DNA of 64,000 bases from NCBI GenBank assembly GCA_017463985.1, contig JAFUEH010000023.1, positions 1 to 64,000 on the forward strand, written 5' to 3'. This document shows positions 28,395 to 37,119 of this stretch, piece after piece. Within the stretch, counting starts at the first letter, position 1. Each line of letters starts with the position of its first letter. The position numbers and the translations under genes are program-made. Under the pieces are notes generated by a model. That model saw only the letters and a program-made list of their open reading frames with translations, was not told where the DNA came from and made no database searches. Origin of the DNA: Eubacterium sp. (GTDB lineage: Bacteria; Bacillota; Clostridia; Oscillospirales; Acutalibacteraceae).

Positions 28395-29570
28395 ATGATA
28401 AAGCAAATAAAGCATATACTGAAAGCGATCCTACGTTTTTTCTTTTTGGATTTGGAGATACCGCGCGTGTACCGCAAGGCGGCCAAGCAGCCGGTTGACA
28501 AAAATAAGATCGTGTTTATCGAGGTGCGCTTTCCCAAAATTACGGACAGCTTTCGCTTGCTGTATGACGCGCTGTGCAGCCGTGAGGATTTAACGGTAAA
28601 GACGCATTATTTCTTGAATTTTACCGTATCACTGCCCGCTTATCGCAAACGCGTATTGGCGGCCGTTAGGGATATGGCTACGGCTGGTGTCGTGTTCATC
28701 AACGACGCTTCCACTGCGGTGGCGGCTGTGCCGCTGCGTGAGGAAACAAAGCTGATCAATGTATGGCACGCCTGCGGCGCTTTCAAAAAATTCGGGCTTT
28801 CAACGGCGGAGCTGTTGTTTGGAGACAACGCAAAGGAACAGAAAAAGCATCCTAACTATAACCATCAGACGCTGGTGACTGTCAGCTCACCGGAGGTTGT
28901 GTGGGCGTATGAGGAGGCTATGGGCATCCCGTCGGGCAGCGGCGTTGTACTGCCGCTCGGTATCAGCAGAACCGATGTGTTCTACGACGGCGCCTTTATT
29001 GAAAAGGCACGGGCGGACGTGGCGGCAGCTTTTCCCATGGCAGCCGACAAAAAAATCATACTGTATGCGCCGACCTTCCGCGGCAGGGTCAAGGAGGCTA
29101 CGTCACCGGACAAGCTGGACATCGGGGCATTTTACGAAGCCTTTGGGGACGAATATGTGCTGCTCATGAAGCATCATCCGTTTGTCAAAAAGCCGCCGGT
29201 GATTCCTGAAAAATACCGTGGTTTTGCCTGCGATGTCACCAAAACTGCTGCGATCGAGTCGCTGCTTTGCTGCGCCGACATCTGTATTTCCGATTACAGC
29301 TCCCTTGTTTTTGAATATTCACTGTTTGAAAAACCGATACTGTTCTTTGCCTACGACTTAGAGGAGTATTTTGATTGGCGCGGCTTTTATTACGATTACC
29401 GTGAGCTGGCGCCCGGACTGATTGCGCGTTCTAACGAAGAAATGATCGATTATATCCGCCATCTTGACGCACGCTTTGACCGCAACGCGGTACAGCAGTT
29501 CCGCCGGCGCTTTATGAGCGCGTGCGACGGCCATGCGACGGAGCGCATCATCGACTACGCGTTAAATTAA
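28395..29570 (+). CDS. CDP-glycerol/CDP-ribitol glycerophosphotransferase family protein
   Basis: The 391-residue protein matches the TagB/TagF/TarL-type transferase family: an N-terminal amphipathic region, the LIQLWHACGAFKKFG-like segment (INVWHACGAFKKFG), APTFRG, LMKHHPF and the CISDYSSLVFEYSLFEKPILFFAYDLEEY motif with its SDYSS signature. These enzymes transfer glycerol- or ribitol-phosphate from CDP-linked donors to wall teichoic acid. The neighbours tarI and tarJ make CDP-ribitol, which favours a ribitol-phosphate polymer. Transfer specificity is inferred. The predicted -10 places the start at ATG 28395. Confidence 0.85.
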   Translation: MIKQIKHILKAILRFFFLDLEIPRVYRKAAKQPVDKNKIVFIEVRFPKITDSFRLLYDALCSREDLTVKTHYFLNFTVSLPAYRKRVLAAVRDMATAGVVFINDASTAVAAVPLREETKLINVWHACGAFKKFGLSTAELLFGDNAKEQKKHPNYNHQTLVTVSSPEVVWAYEEAMGIPSGSGVVLPLGISRTDVFYDGAFIEKARADVAAAFPMAADKKIILYAPTFRGRVKEATSPDKLDIGAFYEAFGDEYVLLMKHHPFVKKPPVIPEKYRGFACDVTKTAAIESLLCCADICISDYSSLVFEYSLFEKPILFFAYDLEEYFDWRGFYYDYRELAPGLIARSNEEMIDYIRHLDARFDRNAVQQFRRRFMSACDGHATERIIDYALN

Positions 29571-29599
29571 TTGACATTATAGGCGCGGTATATTATAAT
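29571..29599 (+). promoter_or_regulatory. promoter of tarI-tarJ
   Basis: TTGACA (29571-29576) and TATAAT (29594-29599) with a 17-base spacer. Confidence 0.8.
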
Positions 29600-29629
29600 A
29601 TTATCGCACAAAATGAAAGGAGTCAGCTT

Positions 29630-30343
29630 ATGACATACGGTGTAATTTTAGCGGGCGGCGTCGGCTCAAGAATGGGCGGCGACAAGCCGAAGCAGTACCT
29701 CAGTGTAAAAGGTAAACCGATTATTATTTATACAATCGAAAAATTCTTTACGGTTCCTGCGTTTGAAAAAATTATTGTTCTCTGCCCGAAAAAGTGGGTC
29801 GAGCATACCAAGAACCTGATCGAAAAGCATATTGCGCCTGCCGCTGATAAAATTGCGGTCATTGAAGGCGGCGATACCAGAAACGAGACGATTATGAACG
29901 CCATCAAGTTTATTGAGGCGGAGGGTAAGCTCGATGAGGACACCGTTATCGTAACGCATGACAGTGTGCGCCCGTTTGTGACGCACCGGATCATCACCGA
30001 GAATATTGCCGCTGCACAGGCTTACGGCGCGTGCGATACGGTGGTGCCGGCGACGGATACGATCGTAGAGGCACGTGACAACAAGGTCATTACCTATATC
30101 CCTGACCGCTCCAAGATGTACCAGGGGCAGACGCCGCAGTCTTTTAAGGCGCTGAAGCTCAAGGAGATGTATGAGTCCCTTTCCGAGGACGAAAAGAGTA
30201 TTCTGACGGATGCGGCTAAGATCTTTGTGATCAAGGGCGAAAAGGTCGCCTTAGTACAAGGCGAAACCTATAATATGAAGATTACCTATCCCTACGATCT
30301 GAGAGTTGCAAAGTCACTGCTGGAGGATGAGGCTGATGATTAA
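29630..30343 (+). CDS. tarI: D-ribitol-5-phosphate cytidylyltransferase (IspD/TarI family)
   Basis: The 237-residue protein has the cytidylyltransferase motif GVILAGGVGSRMGGDKPKQYL and HDSVRPFVTHRII, shared by IspD and TarI. IspD would make CDP-methylerythritol; TarI makes CDP-ribitol. The overlapping reductase gene downstream is TarJ-like, so TarI is favoured. GAAAGGAG precedes the ATG at 29630. The stop overlaps tarJ by 8 bases. Confidence 0.85.
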   Translation: MTYGVILAGGVGSRMGGDKPKQYLSVKGKPIIIYTIEKFFTVPAFEKIIVLCPKKWVEHTKNLIEKHIAPAADKIAVIEGGDTRNETIMNAIKFIEAEGKLDEDTVIVTHDSVRPFVTHRIITENIAAAQAYGACDTVVPATDTIVEARDNKVITYIPDRSKMYQGQTPQSFKALKLKEMYESLSEDEKSILTDAAKIFVIKGEKVALVQGETYNMKITYPYDLRVAKSLLEDEADD

Positions 30344-31361
30344 TACCGTTTACCGTTTGGTAGCGCCGCGACGCTTTGAAATAGCGTTTGAGGATATTAA
30401 CCTGTTCGGTGACAATGCCATCGTCAGGCCTACCAATCTGTCTATCTGTAATGCCGATATGCGCTATTACCTCGGCACGCGTGATGCAAAGGTGCTGGCC
30501 GAAAAGTTGCCGATGGCGCTGATTCATGAGGGTATCGGTGAGGTGCTGTATGATCCGACCGGCAGCTATCAGCCGGGGGACCTGGTCGTGATGGTTCCGA
30601 ATATGCCGCTTGAGGAGGATGCGTACATCGGTGAAAACTACCTGCGCTCCTCTAAGTTCTGCGGTTCCTCCATGGACGGCTTTTTACAGGAGTTTGTCGA
30701 GATCTCTCCCAAAAGACTGGTTAAGCTGCCGCAGGATATTGACCGCAATGTGGCAGCATTTACCGAAATCGTTTCCGTTTCTGTTCACGCCATTTCGCGC
30801 TTTGAAAAATTCTCTCATGCGCGCAAGGACGTGATCGGTGTGTGGGGCGACGGTAATCTTGGCTATATCACCTCGCTGTTTTTGAAATACACCTATCCCG
30901 ATTCCAAAATCGTTGTATTCGGTACGGTGAGAGAAAAGCTCAACGATTTCACCTTCGCGGATGAAACACACCTGGTGAACGAGGTGCCGGAGGGCTTTGC
31001 CATGGACCACGCGTTTGAATGTGTCGGCGGTAACGGCAGCCCGATTGCGATTGAGCAGATCATCGGCCTGATCAAGCCGGAGGCAACGATTTCTATCCTT
31101 GGCGTCAGCGAATATCCGGTGCCCATTAATACCCGTATGATTTTGGAAAAAGGACTGCGCGTGTTCGGTTCCTCCCGTTCCGGTGTGAAGGATTTTCAGA
31201 AAACCGTGGAGATGTACGTCAAGCATCCGGAAATCATCGATTACCTCGGTAACCTTGTCAGCTCTGTGAATGTTGTCAGAACGACGTCTGACATCAAAGA
31301 GGCTTTTGAAAAGGATACGCGCAAGGCGTTCGGCAAGGTGATCATGAAGTGGGAAGAGTAG
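30336..31361 (+). CDS. tarJ: ribulose-5-phosphate reductase (TarJ-like)
   Basis: The 341-residue medium-chain dehydrogenase has a GroES-like N-terminal domain, a Rossmann segment (VIGVWGDGNLGYITSLFLKY) and weak zinc-site features, as in TarJ. TarJ reduces ribulose-5-phosphate to ribitol-5-phosphate with NADPH, the substrate for TarI. The start overlaps the end of tarI, showing translational coupling. Together with the transferase upstream it forms a ribitol teichoic-acid precursor unit. Confidence 0.87.
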   Translation: MINTVYRLVAPRRFEIAFEDINLFGDNAIVRPTNLSICNADMRYYLGTRDAKVLAEKLPMALIHEGIGEVLYDPTGSYQPGDLVVMVPNMPLEEDAYIGENYLRSSKFCGSSMDGFLQEFVEISPKRLVKLPQDIDRNVAAFTEIVSVSVHAISRFEKFSHARKDVIGVWGDGNLGYITSLFLKYTYPDSKIVVFGTVREKLNDFTFADETHLVNEVPEGFAMDHAFECVGGNGSPIAIEQIIGLIKPEATISILGVSEYPVPINTRMILEKGLRVFGSSRSGVKDFQKTVEMYVKHPEIIDYLGNLVSSVNVVRTTSDIKEAFEKDTRKAFGKVIMKWEE

Positions 31362-31386
31362 ACCGGTAGCGAATGGCAAATCGTTG

Positions 31387-31436
31387 GCAGTAAGCGGCGG
31401 CAGTGCTGTAAAGCAGCACCGGCGGCTGCTTACTGC
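31387..31436 (+). other. large imperfect hairpin after tarJ
   Basis: GCAGTAAGC pairs with GCTTACTGC at the base and GTGCTG with CAGCAC at the top around TAAA. No T tract follows on either strand, so it is not a standard terminator. It may protect the tarIJ mRNA end or form part of a leader. Confidence 0.5.
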
Positions 31437-31459
31437 TGTGTACAATAGGATAATATGAC

Positions 31460-31524
31460 TGCTACCGAGTAGTGCTCACTGTGTTTCGTTAGGTCTTTGA
31501 AGAACACAGTCGGGTGCTTTTTTT
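31460..31524 (+). promoter_or_regulatory. candidate attenuated leader of pnuC
   Basis: The leader holds CTAC-N3-GTAG (31462-31472) and ACTGTGTT/AACACAGT (31478-31510), then CGGGTGC and a run of seven T residues just before the pnuC Shine-Dalgarno. A terminator-like stem directly before a vitamin transporter suggests ligand- or protein-controlled attenuation. I do not recognise a named riboswitch class. Confidence 0.4.
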
Positions 31525-31536
31525 ATAGGAGAGCCA

Positions 31537-32223
31537 ATGAACCATAATCCGTTCAGAAAACTAAATAAAAGGGAATGGCTGCTGTGGGGCGTTTCAATGG
31601 CGGTAATTGCCGTCTCTTCTGCGATCGCAGGGACTGAAGGCTGGCTCAGTACGCTGGCTTCCTTGGTGGGCGTTACGGCGCTGATTTTTATTGCGAAGGG
31701 TGATGTCTACGGACAGGTGCTGACGATCGTGTTCAGCCTGCTTTACGGGATCGTATCACTGCGCTTTCACTATTGGGGCGAGCTGATCACCTATATGGGA
31801 ATGACGCTGCCGGCAGCAGTGGTAACCTTGATCACCTGGCTGAAGCATCCGTACCGCGATACCGACGAGGTGGAGGTGGCGCGCCTTACGCCGAAAAAGC
31901 TGGTTGCGGTGCTGCTGCTTTCCGGCGCCGTGACCGCAGGCTTCTATTTTATTCTGAAAGCGCTGGCAACACCGAATTTGGCTGTCAGTACCGTATCGGT
32001 TTTTACCAGCTTTGCTGCTTGTATGCTGTTGATACTGCGCTTGCCTTATTATGCCGTTGCTTATGCGGCGAATGATGTGGTGCTGATCGTTTTATGGGTG
32101 CTGGCCAGCGTCAGTGATCGGCGTTATTTGCCGATGGTGCTGTGCTTTGTCATGTTCCTGGTGAATGATCTGTACGGCTTTGTCAGCTGGCGTAGGATGC
32201 GTAAGCGCCAGCGTGTTGATTAA
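31537..32223 (+). CDS. pnuC: PnuC-type vitamin transporter (probably nicotinamide riboside)
   Basis: The 228-residue protein has seven to eight hydrophobic helices and the typical PnuC fold features (GWLSTLASLVGVTALIFIAKG, VYGQVLTIVFSLLYGIVSLRFHYWGELITYMGMTLPA, and the C-terminal NDLYGFVSWRRM). PnuC proteins facilitate uptake of nicotinamide riboside. Related PnuT and PnuX take thiamine and riboflavin, so the substrate is inferred. AGGAGAG precedes the ATG. Confidence 0.87.
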   Translation: MNHNPFRKLNKREWLLWGVSMAVIAVSSAIAGTEGWLSTLASLVGVTALIFIAKGDVYGQVLTIVFSLLYGIVSLRFHYWGELITYMGMTLPAAVVTLITWLKHPYRDTDEVEVARLTPKKLVAVLLLSGAVTAGFYFILKALATPNLAVSTVSVFTSFAACMLLILRLPYYAVAYAANDVVLIVLWVLASVSDRRYLPMVLCFVMFLVNDLYGFVSWRRMRKRQRVD

Positions 32224-32259
32224 TTTGTGTTTTTATGTATAATAAAATTGGTGATAACA

Positions 32260-33072
32260 ATGAAAAAAATTGCGGTAATCAATGATTTGTCCGGCTTCGG
32301 AAAATGCTCGCTGACGGCGGCGCTGCCGGTCATCGCGGCGCACGGGCTGCAGGCCTGTCCGCTGCCGACAGGTGTGTTCTCCAACCAGACGGGCTATGAT
32401 AGCTTTAAAAGCGTAGATTTAACCGAGTCTATGCAAGGCTTCATCGATGAGTGGAAAAAGCTTTCTGTGACGTTTGACGGCATTTTGACGGGTTTTATTC
32501 CCAACAGTCGGCAGGGAGCGGTCCTGGCACGCTTCATTCAGGATTTTAAAACGGATCAGACGGTGGTTGCCGTCGACCCGATTATGGGTGACGACGGCGC
32601 TGTGTATCCTTGCTATGACGGCGACAGCATCGCCGCTGTGAAACAACTGGCTGCGATGGCTGACATGATCACGCCGAACTTGACGGAGCTGGCGCTCTTG
32701 TGTGATCAAGATCCGGGGAAGCCGTACTCACCGGAGGAGATCTGCGCCATGTCGGCAGCCCTGCCTGCCGAGATCGTGATCACGACGGGCATCCCTGTCA
32801 GTGATCAGGCGCTGGCCAACGCGGTGTATGATCACGGGCACTTTCGGCTGTTGACCGTGAAACGGCTGGGGCAGCATTTTTCGGGAACAGGGGATATCTT
32901 CTCCGCCTTTGTTCTCAGCGAATACCTGAACGGCGCCGGCGTGTTTGAAGCCGTGGAGCGTGCCTCCGCCTTCATTGAACGGGCGATAGCGGAAACCCTG
33001 AAGCATGAACCCGAGCAGCACTATCATCCGGACGGCATTGCCTTTGAAACACTGTTAACAATGAAAGACTGA
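32260..33072 (+). CDS. pyridoxamine/pyridoxal kinase
   Basis: The 270-residue ribokinase-like protein has VINDLSGFGKCSLTAALPVIAAHG at its start, the VDPIMGDDG motif, TPNLTEL, and the GTGD(I)FSA anion-hole with the catalytic Asp. It phosphorylates pyridoxal or pyridoxamine in B6 salvage. A -10-like TATAAT (about 32238) lies in the short gap after pnuC, so it may also have its own promoter. The start at 32260 gives the canonical N-terminus. Confidence 0.88.
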   Translation: MKKIAVINDLSGFGKCSLTAALPVIAAHGLQACPLPTGVFSNQTGYDSFKSVDLTESMQGFIDEWKKLSVTFDGILTGFIPNSRQGAVLARFIQDFKTDQTVVAVDPIMGDDGAVYPCYDGDSIAAVKQLAAMADMITPNLTELALLCDQDPGKPYSPEEICAMSAALPAEIVITTGIPVSDQALANAVYDHGHFRLLTVKRLGQHFSGTGDIFSAFVLSEYLNGAGVFEAVERASAFIERAIAETLKHEPEQHYHPDGIAFETLLTMKD

Positions 33073-33109
33073 AAGGTGTTTGACAGACGCTTCGGTATAC
33101 AAAAAGTCA

Positions 33110-33219
33110 ATAAAAAAAGAAGAATGCCCGAGTCTAACACCCGGGCATTCCCCTCTCTGTCTATAACAAACTATAGGAGGACAGGTTACTCAAAGCGGTT
33201 GCGGCTCCGCCTTGAGTGC
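33110..33219 (-). ncRNA. candidate small RNA, minus strand, about 110 nt
   Basis: A consensus promoter at 33226-33254 would start a minus-strand transcript near 33219. It folds into three hairpins. First, ACTCAAGGCGG with CCGCTTTGAGT (11 pairs). Second, CTGTC-CTCCTATAG with its complement around the TTTG loop, exposing the C-rich CCTCC. Third, an intrinsic terminator GAATGCCCG/CGGGCATTC followed by TTCTTTTTTTA. No start codon with a ribosome-binding site is seen. The CCTCC segment is complementary to Shine-Dalgarno sequences. I do not recognise the RNA as 6S, SRP RNA or tmRNA. Confidence 0.6.
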
Positions 33220-33225
33220 TCACTC

Positions 33226-33254
33226 AGTATAATTGAATTTTCACAAAATGTCAA
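33226..33254 (-). promoter_or_regulatory. promoter of the candidate small RNA
   Basis: On the minus strand TTGACA (33249-33254) and TATACT (33226-33231) are 17 bases apart. No gene lies behind it on that strand until far away, so it must drive the non-coding transcript. Confidence 0.7.
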
Positions 33255-33382
33255 GCAAAATGTCGAATTTCTTTGCACAAACTTACTAAACGGAGTGAAT
33301 ATTATTACATTTTGTGAATTTTATCAAAACAACGGTTTGCTCTTCAAGTGTACATTTTTTTGACCGTTTCTTTTTTTGCCTC

Positions 33383-33411
33383 TTGACATAGAACAAACGT
33401 TCTATTAAAAT
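33383..33411 (+). promoter_or_regulatory. LexA-box promoter of the two small genes
   Basis: TTGACA (33383-33388) and TAAAAT (33406-33411) have a 17-base spacer, and a perfect Gram-positive SOS box GAAC-N4-GTTC (33391-33402) lies inside it. LexA binding there should repress until DNA damage. Confidence 0.75.
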
Positions 33412-33480
33412 AATAATTGACAGACGTGATATTCCACTCCTCACGGCTGTTAAATTTTCAACGAGAAAGAAGGGCAGAAG

Positions 33481-33690
33481 ATGACATTGGATGAATTGGC
33501 TCGTGAATACGAGGCGCAGTTCCTGTTGGCGCAGGCCAAGCTTGACGGATTGGCACCGCTGCTGTGTATCTACAGCGGCAAGCGGCTGAAGGAGCTGCGA
33601 AGGAAAATGTTGATTTATTACGATATGGCTTGTGAATGCAGATATACCGCATCACTGCTCAGACAATATTATGAGGATGACGGCGAATGA
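33481..33690 (+). CDS. small helical protein, SOS-box controlled
   Basis: The 69-residue protein is predicted all-helical and charged (LDELAREYEAQFLLAQAKLDGL...LKELRRKMLIYYDMACECRYTASLLRQYY). I do not recognise a family. A ribosome-binding GAAGGGCAG precedes the ATG. Its last four bases overlap the next gene (ATGA), so the two are coupled. The LexA-box promoter is about 70 bases upstream. Confidence 0.75.
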   Translation: MTLDELAREYEAQFLLAQAKLDGLAPLLCIYSGKRLKELRRKMLIYYDMACECRYTASLLRQYYEDDGE

Positions 33691-34010
33691 AGGATTTTGT
33701 GGAAGCGTTTTATTATGACGCGGTGGAGGAGGAAGGTGGCTATGACGCAAGGCGTGCGCAGCACAAGGCATTTGCGGCGGTGATTCCTTTGCTGATGGAG
33801 CGTGAGCTGACGGAACGGCAGGAGGTCTGCCTGCGGTATCATTACGTTTACGGTAAAAGCCAGTCAGAGATTGCCGCGCTGTTAAAACTCTCTCAGCCCA
33901 CCGTTTCGCGGCATATCCGGACGGCAAAGGCAATCCTGAATAATGAGCTTGCCTATTGCTATGCCGCTGTTTACACGGCGCTGGATGAATATGACCGGCT
34001 GGCAGGCTGA
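33687..34010 (+). CDS. small sigma-70 region 4-like HTH protein
   Basis: The 107-residue protein has a C-terminal helix-turn-helix (LTERQEVCLRYHYVYGKSQSEIAALLKLSQPTVSRHIRTAKAIL, about 47-90) like sigma-70 region 4, but no region 2, so it is not a complete sigma factor. Such small proteins occur in prophage-like and mobile loci of Firmicutes as regulators. It is translationally coupled to the preceding gene and lies under the SOS box. Targets are unknown. Confidence 0.8.
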   Translation: MKDFVEAFYYDAVEEEGGYDARRAQHKAFAAVIPLLMERELTERQEVCLRYHYVYGKSQSEIAALLKLSQPTVSRHIRTAKAILNNELAYCYAAVYTALDEYDRLAG

Positions 34011-34152
34011 GAGTATATGAACGGACAGGGACGTACGGCGAAGGCTGTGCGTTCCGCGGTCCGGAATTGTATCACTGATTTATTTTATGTTCATGAGCGG
34101 ATTTGCGTGTTTGCAAATTCGCTTTATTTATTATTAAAATTACTGAAAAATA

Positions 34153-34181
34153 TTGCATTAGCCCTGCTTGTATGATAAAAT
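34153..34181 (+). promoter_or_regulatory. promoter of the iol operon
   Basis: TTGCAT (34153-34158) and TAAAAT (34176-34181) have a 17-base spacer and a TG-like extension before the -10. The remaining bases between the small genes and this promoter show nothing I can name. Confidence 0.65.
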
Positions 34182-34219
34182 ATTACCGACTAAAAATCTG
34201 TGAAAGGCAGGATATTTGA

Positions 34220-35233
34220 ATGAAAAAATTAAAGGTTGGTATTATCGGTGCAGGCAGAATCGGACAGGTGCATGCCAAGTCTATCACCTATCACATTCCG
34301 CAGGCTGAAATTGTGGCGATTTCAGACATCTATGTGGAGGGCGCCAAAAAAGTGGCAGAGGCGCTCGGTATTCCCGCTTATTATGAGGATTATCATGAGA
34401 TCCTTAATAATCCCGAGATCGAGGCGGTGCTGATCTGCTCCTCTACCGATACGCACGCAGATATCGCCTGCGAAGCGGCGGAGGCCGGCAAGCATATCTT
34501 CTGCGAAAAGCCGGTTGACTTAACGGTTGCGAAGATCAAGAAGGTAATTGCCGCTGTCGAAAAGGCCGGCGTTAAGCTGCAGATCGGCTTTAACAGACGG
34601 TATGATCATAACTTTGCGCATATTAAAGCGCTGGCTGACGAGGGTAAGCTCGGCAACCTGCAGACGATCAAAATCACCTCCCGTGATCCTGAGCCGCCGG
34701 CTATTGAATACGTAAAGGTTTCCGGCGGTATCTTCTTGGATATGACGGTGCATGATTTTGATATGGCGCGTTTTATCGGCGGCGAGGTAGAAGAGGTCTA
34801 CGCTAACGCTACCGTGATGGTAGACGAGGCGATCGGTGAAGCCGGTGATGTGGATACTGCGCTGGTAGCGCTGAAGTTCAAGAGCGGTGCGATCGGCGTG
34901 ATCGATAACTGCCGCAAGGCCTGCTACGGATATGATCAGCGCCTGGAGGTATTCGGCTCAGGCGGTCAGGCAAGCGCTGCGAACGACACGCCGACCAACG
35001 TTGCTTATATCAACGAAAACGGCAATGTGACCGATAAGCCGCTGTACTTTTTCCTTGAGAGATATATGCAGTCCTTTACCGACGAGATGACCGAGTTCAT
35101 TGACGCTGTGGTGAATGATAAGGAGACAAAGACGACGGTGAACGACGGTCTGGAGGCGCTGCGTCTCGGCTTAGCAGCCAAGCTTTCTGTTGCGGAGCAC
35201 AGACCGGTGAAGCTGTCTGAAATTGAAGCATAA
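34220..35233 (+). CDS. iolG: inositol 2-dehydrogenase (Gfo/Idh/MocA family)
   Basis: The 337-residue protein has the NAD-binding GIIGAGRIGQVHAKSI motif, the catalytic-region CEKPVDL and the DMTVHDFDMARF signature of IolG. It oxidises myo-inositol to scyllo-inosose with NAD+. It is the first gene of an iolG-iolD-iolE operon with gaps of 12 and 20 bases. Confidence 0.93.
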   Translation: MKKLKVGIIGAGRIGQVHAKSITYHIPQAEIVAISDIYVEGAKKVAEALGIPAYYEDYHEILNNPEIEAVLICSSTDTHADIACEAAEAGKHIFCEKPVDLTVAKIKKVIAAVEKAGVKLQIGFNRRYDHNFAHIKALADEGKLGNLQTIKITSRDPEPPAIEYVKVSGGIFLDMTVHDFDMARFIGGEVEEVYANATVMVDEAIGEAGDVDTALVALKFKSGAIGVIDNCRKACYGYDQRLEVFGSGGQASAANDTPTNVAYINENGNVTDKPLYFFLERYMQSFTDEMTEFIDAVVNDKETKTTVNDGLEALRLGLAAKLSVAEHRPVKLSEIEA

Positions 35234-35245
35234 TTGAGGTAAGCT

Positions 35246-37099
35246 ATGAAACGTGAAAGATTAACGATGTCACAGGCGCTCGTACGGTTCCTGGACAATC
35301 AGTATATTGAAATGGACGGCGTGGAAACTAAGTTCGTGTCCGGTATTTTCGGTATTTTCGGCCACGGCTGCGTGGTCGGCGTCGGTCAGGCGTTGGAGCA
35401 GGGCGGCCACAGCCTGAAATTCTATCAGGGCAAGAATGAGCAGAACATGGCTTTAGCGGCGGTAGCTTATGCCAAGCAGATGGACCGTAAGGCCATTATT
35501 CCGTGTGTTTCCTCGATCGGCCCGGGTGCGACCAATATGGTTACGGCGTGCGGCTGTGCTACGGCGAACAGGATTCCGCTGTTAGTGCTCCCCGGCGATA
35601 CCTTTGCCTGTCGGCAGCCTGATCCGGTTTTACAGCAGGCTGAGTTTTTTGATAACTACGGCAGGACTGTTACCGATGCCTTTAAGGGCGTTTGCCATTA
35701 CTTTGACAGGATCAACCGTCCCGAGCAGCTGATGACTGCCTGCCTGAACGCGATGCGCGTGCTGACCGACCCGGCGGACACCGGCGCGGTTTGTCTGGCT
35801 ATGCCGCAGGATGTAGAGGGCGAGGCTTATGACTATCCAGAGCACTTCCTGCAAAAGCGTGTTTGGCACCTTGACCGTCGACCGATCAGCCTCTCTCAGC
35901 TGGAGAGAGCTGTCGAGCTGATCAAGGCGGCCAAAAAACCGATCTTAGTTTGCGGCGGCGGCGTACGTTACAGCGAAGCCGAGGAAGAGCTACTGGCGCT
36001 GGCGGAGGCGCATCATATCCCGATCACCGAAACGCAGGCCGGTAAGGGTCTCATCGACTGGCAGCATCCGCTGAATCTCGGCGGTATCGGCGTGACCGGC
36101 GGCAAGGCGGCCAACGTGATTGCCCGTGATGCGGACCTGATCATCGGCGTAGGCACCAGATTTTCCGACTTCACCACCTCGTCCAAATGGCTGTTCAACG
36201 AGGACAGAAAGGTGCTCGGCATCAACATCTGTCCGTTCGACGCTTACAAGATGGACGCGGAGGCGATCATCGCTGACGCAAGAGAAGCGCTGGTAGCGAT
36301 CGACGAGGCGCTGGCTGACTATCAGACAGCCTATACCGATGAAATCGAAAAGGCCAAGACCGAGTGGGACGCCATCGTAGACGAGTTCTATTCAACCGAG
36401 CTGCCCGGCGGCCTGAATCAGACGCTGGCGCTGGGTATTATCAACGAATTCATGGATGCCGAGGATATTGCGCTTGGCTCTGCCGGCTCGCTGCCCGGCG
36501 ATATGCAGCGCTTATTCAGACCGAAGAACCGTGGTACCTACCACATGGAATACGGTTATTCCAATATGGGCTATGAGGTCAACGGCGCGCTCGGCGCTAA
36601 GCTGGCAAAGCCGGAGGCAGAGGTGTATACCTTCTGCGGCGACGGTTCCTTCCTGATGGGTCACAGCGAGCTGTACACCGCACTGCAGGAGGGCTTAAAG
36701 ATCAACGTCTGCCTGTTCGACAACATGGGCTGGGGCTGTATCGAAAACCTGCAGAATAATCAGGGAACCGATACGTTCGGTACGGTGTTCCGCGCCAGAA
36801 ATCCCGTGACCGGTATGCTCGACGGCGCAGAGATCGATCCTGATTTTGCAAAAATTGCCGAGGGCTACGGCGCAAAGGGCTATACCTGCCGTACCTCTGA
36901 GGAGCTGCGTGCTGCCCTGGCGGATGCGAAAAAGCAGGACAGAGCCTGTTTGTTTGACATTAAGGTACTGCCAAAGACAATGACGCCCGGCTTTGAAAGC
37001 TGGTGGAGAGTGGGCGTTGCGGAGGTTTCAAAGAGCGAGACCGTAGCGGCTGCTTACGAGGATATGCAAAAGCATATTGCCGAAACGTTTGATTATTAA
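35246..37099 (+). CDS. iolD: 3D-(3,5/4)-trihydroxycyclohexane-1,2-dione hydrolase
   Basis: The 617-residue thiamine-diphosphate enzyme has the ThDP-binding GDGSFLMG...N motif ([13 protein letters not shown]) and the acetolactate-synthase-like domain order. IolD opens the ring of the inositol intermediate. Length is normal for IolD. Confidence 0.95.
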   Translation: MKRERLTMSQALVRFLDNQYIEMDGVETKFVSGIFGIFGHGCVVGVGQALEQGGHSLKFYQGKNEQNMALAAVAYAKQMDRKAIIPCVSSIGPGATNMVTACGCATANRIPLLVLPGDTFACRQPDPVLQQAEFFDNYGRTVTDAFKGVCHYFDRINRPEQLMTACLNAMRVLTDPADTGAVCLAMPQDVEGEAYDYPEHFLQKRVWHLDRRPISLSQLERAVELIKAAKKPILVCGGGVRYSEAEEELLALAEAHHIPITETQAGKGLIDWQHPLNLGGIGVTGGKAANVIARDADLIIGVGTRFSDFTTSSKWLFNEDRKVLGINICPFDAYKMDAEAIIADAREALVAIDEALADYQTAYTDEIEKAKTEWDAIVDEFYSTELPGGLNQTLALGIINEFMDAEDIALGSAGSLPGDMQRLFRPKNRGTYHMEYGYSNMGYEVNGALGAKLAKPEAEVYTFCGDGSFLMGHSELYTALQEGLKINVCLFDNMGWGCIENLQNNQGTDTFGTVFRARNPVTGMLDGAEIDPDFAKIAEGYGAKGYTCRTSEELRAALADAKKQDRACLFDIKVLPKTMTPGFESWWRVGVAEVSKSETVAAAYEDMQKHIAETFDY

Positions 37100-37119
37100 T
37101 AGCGACGGAGGAATCAACT

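Noticed and set aside
29630..30343. Assignment as ispD of the MEP pathway
   Set aside because: The overlap with a TarJ-like reductase and the neighbouring teichoic-acid transferase favour TarI, though IspD activity cannot be excluded from sequence alone.
33122..33150. Terminator of the pyridoxamine kinase gene on the plus strand
   Set aside because: The hairpin has no T run on the plus side; its T run lies on the minus side, fitting the candidate small RNA.
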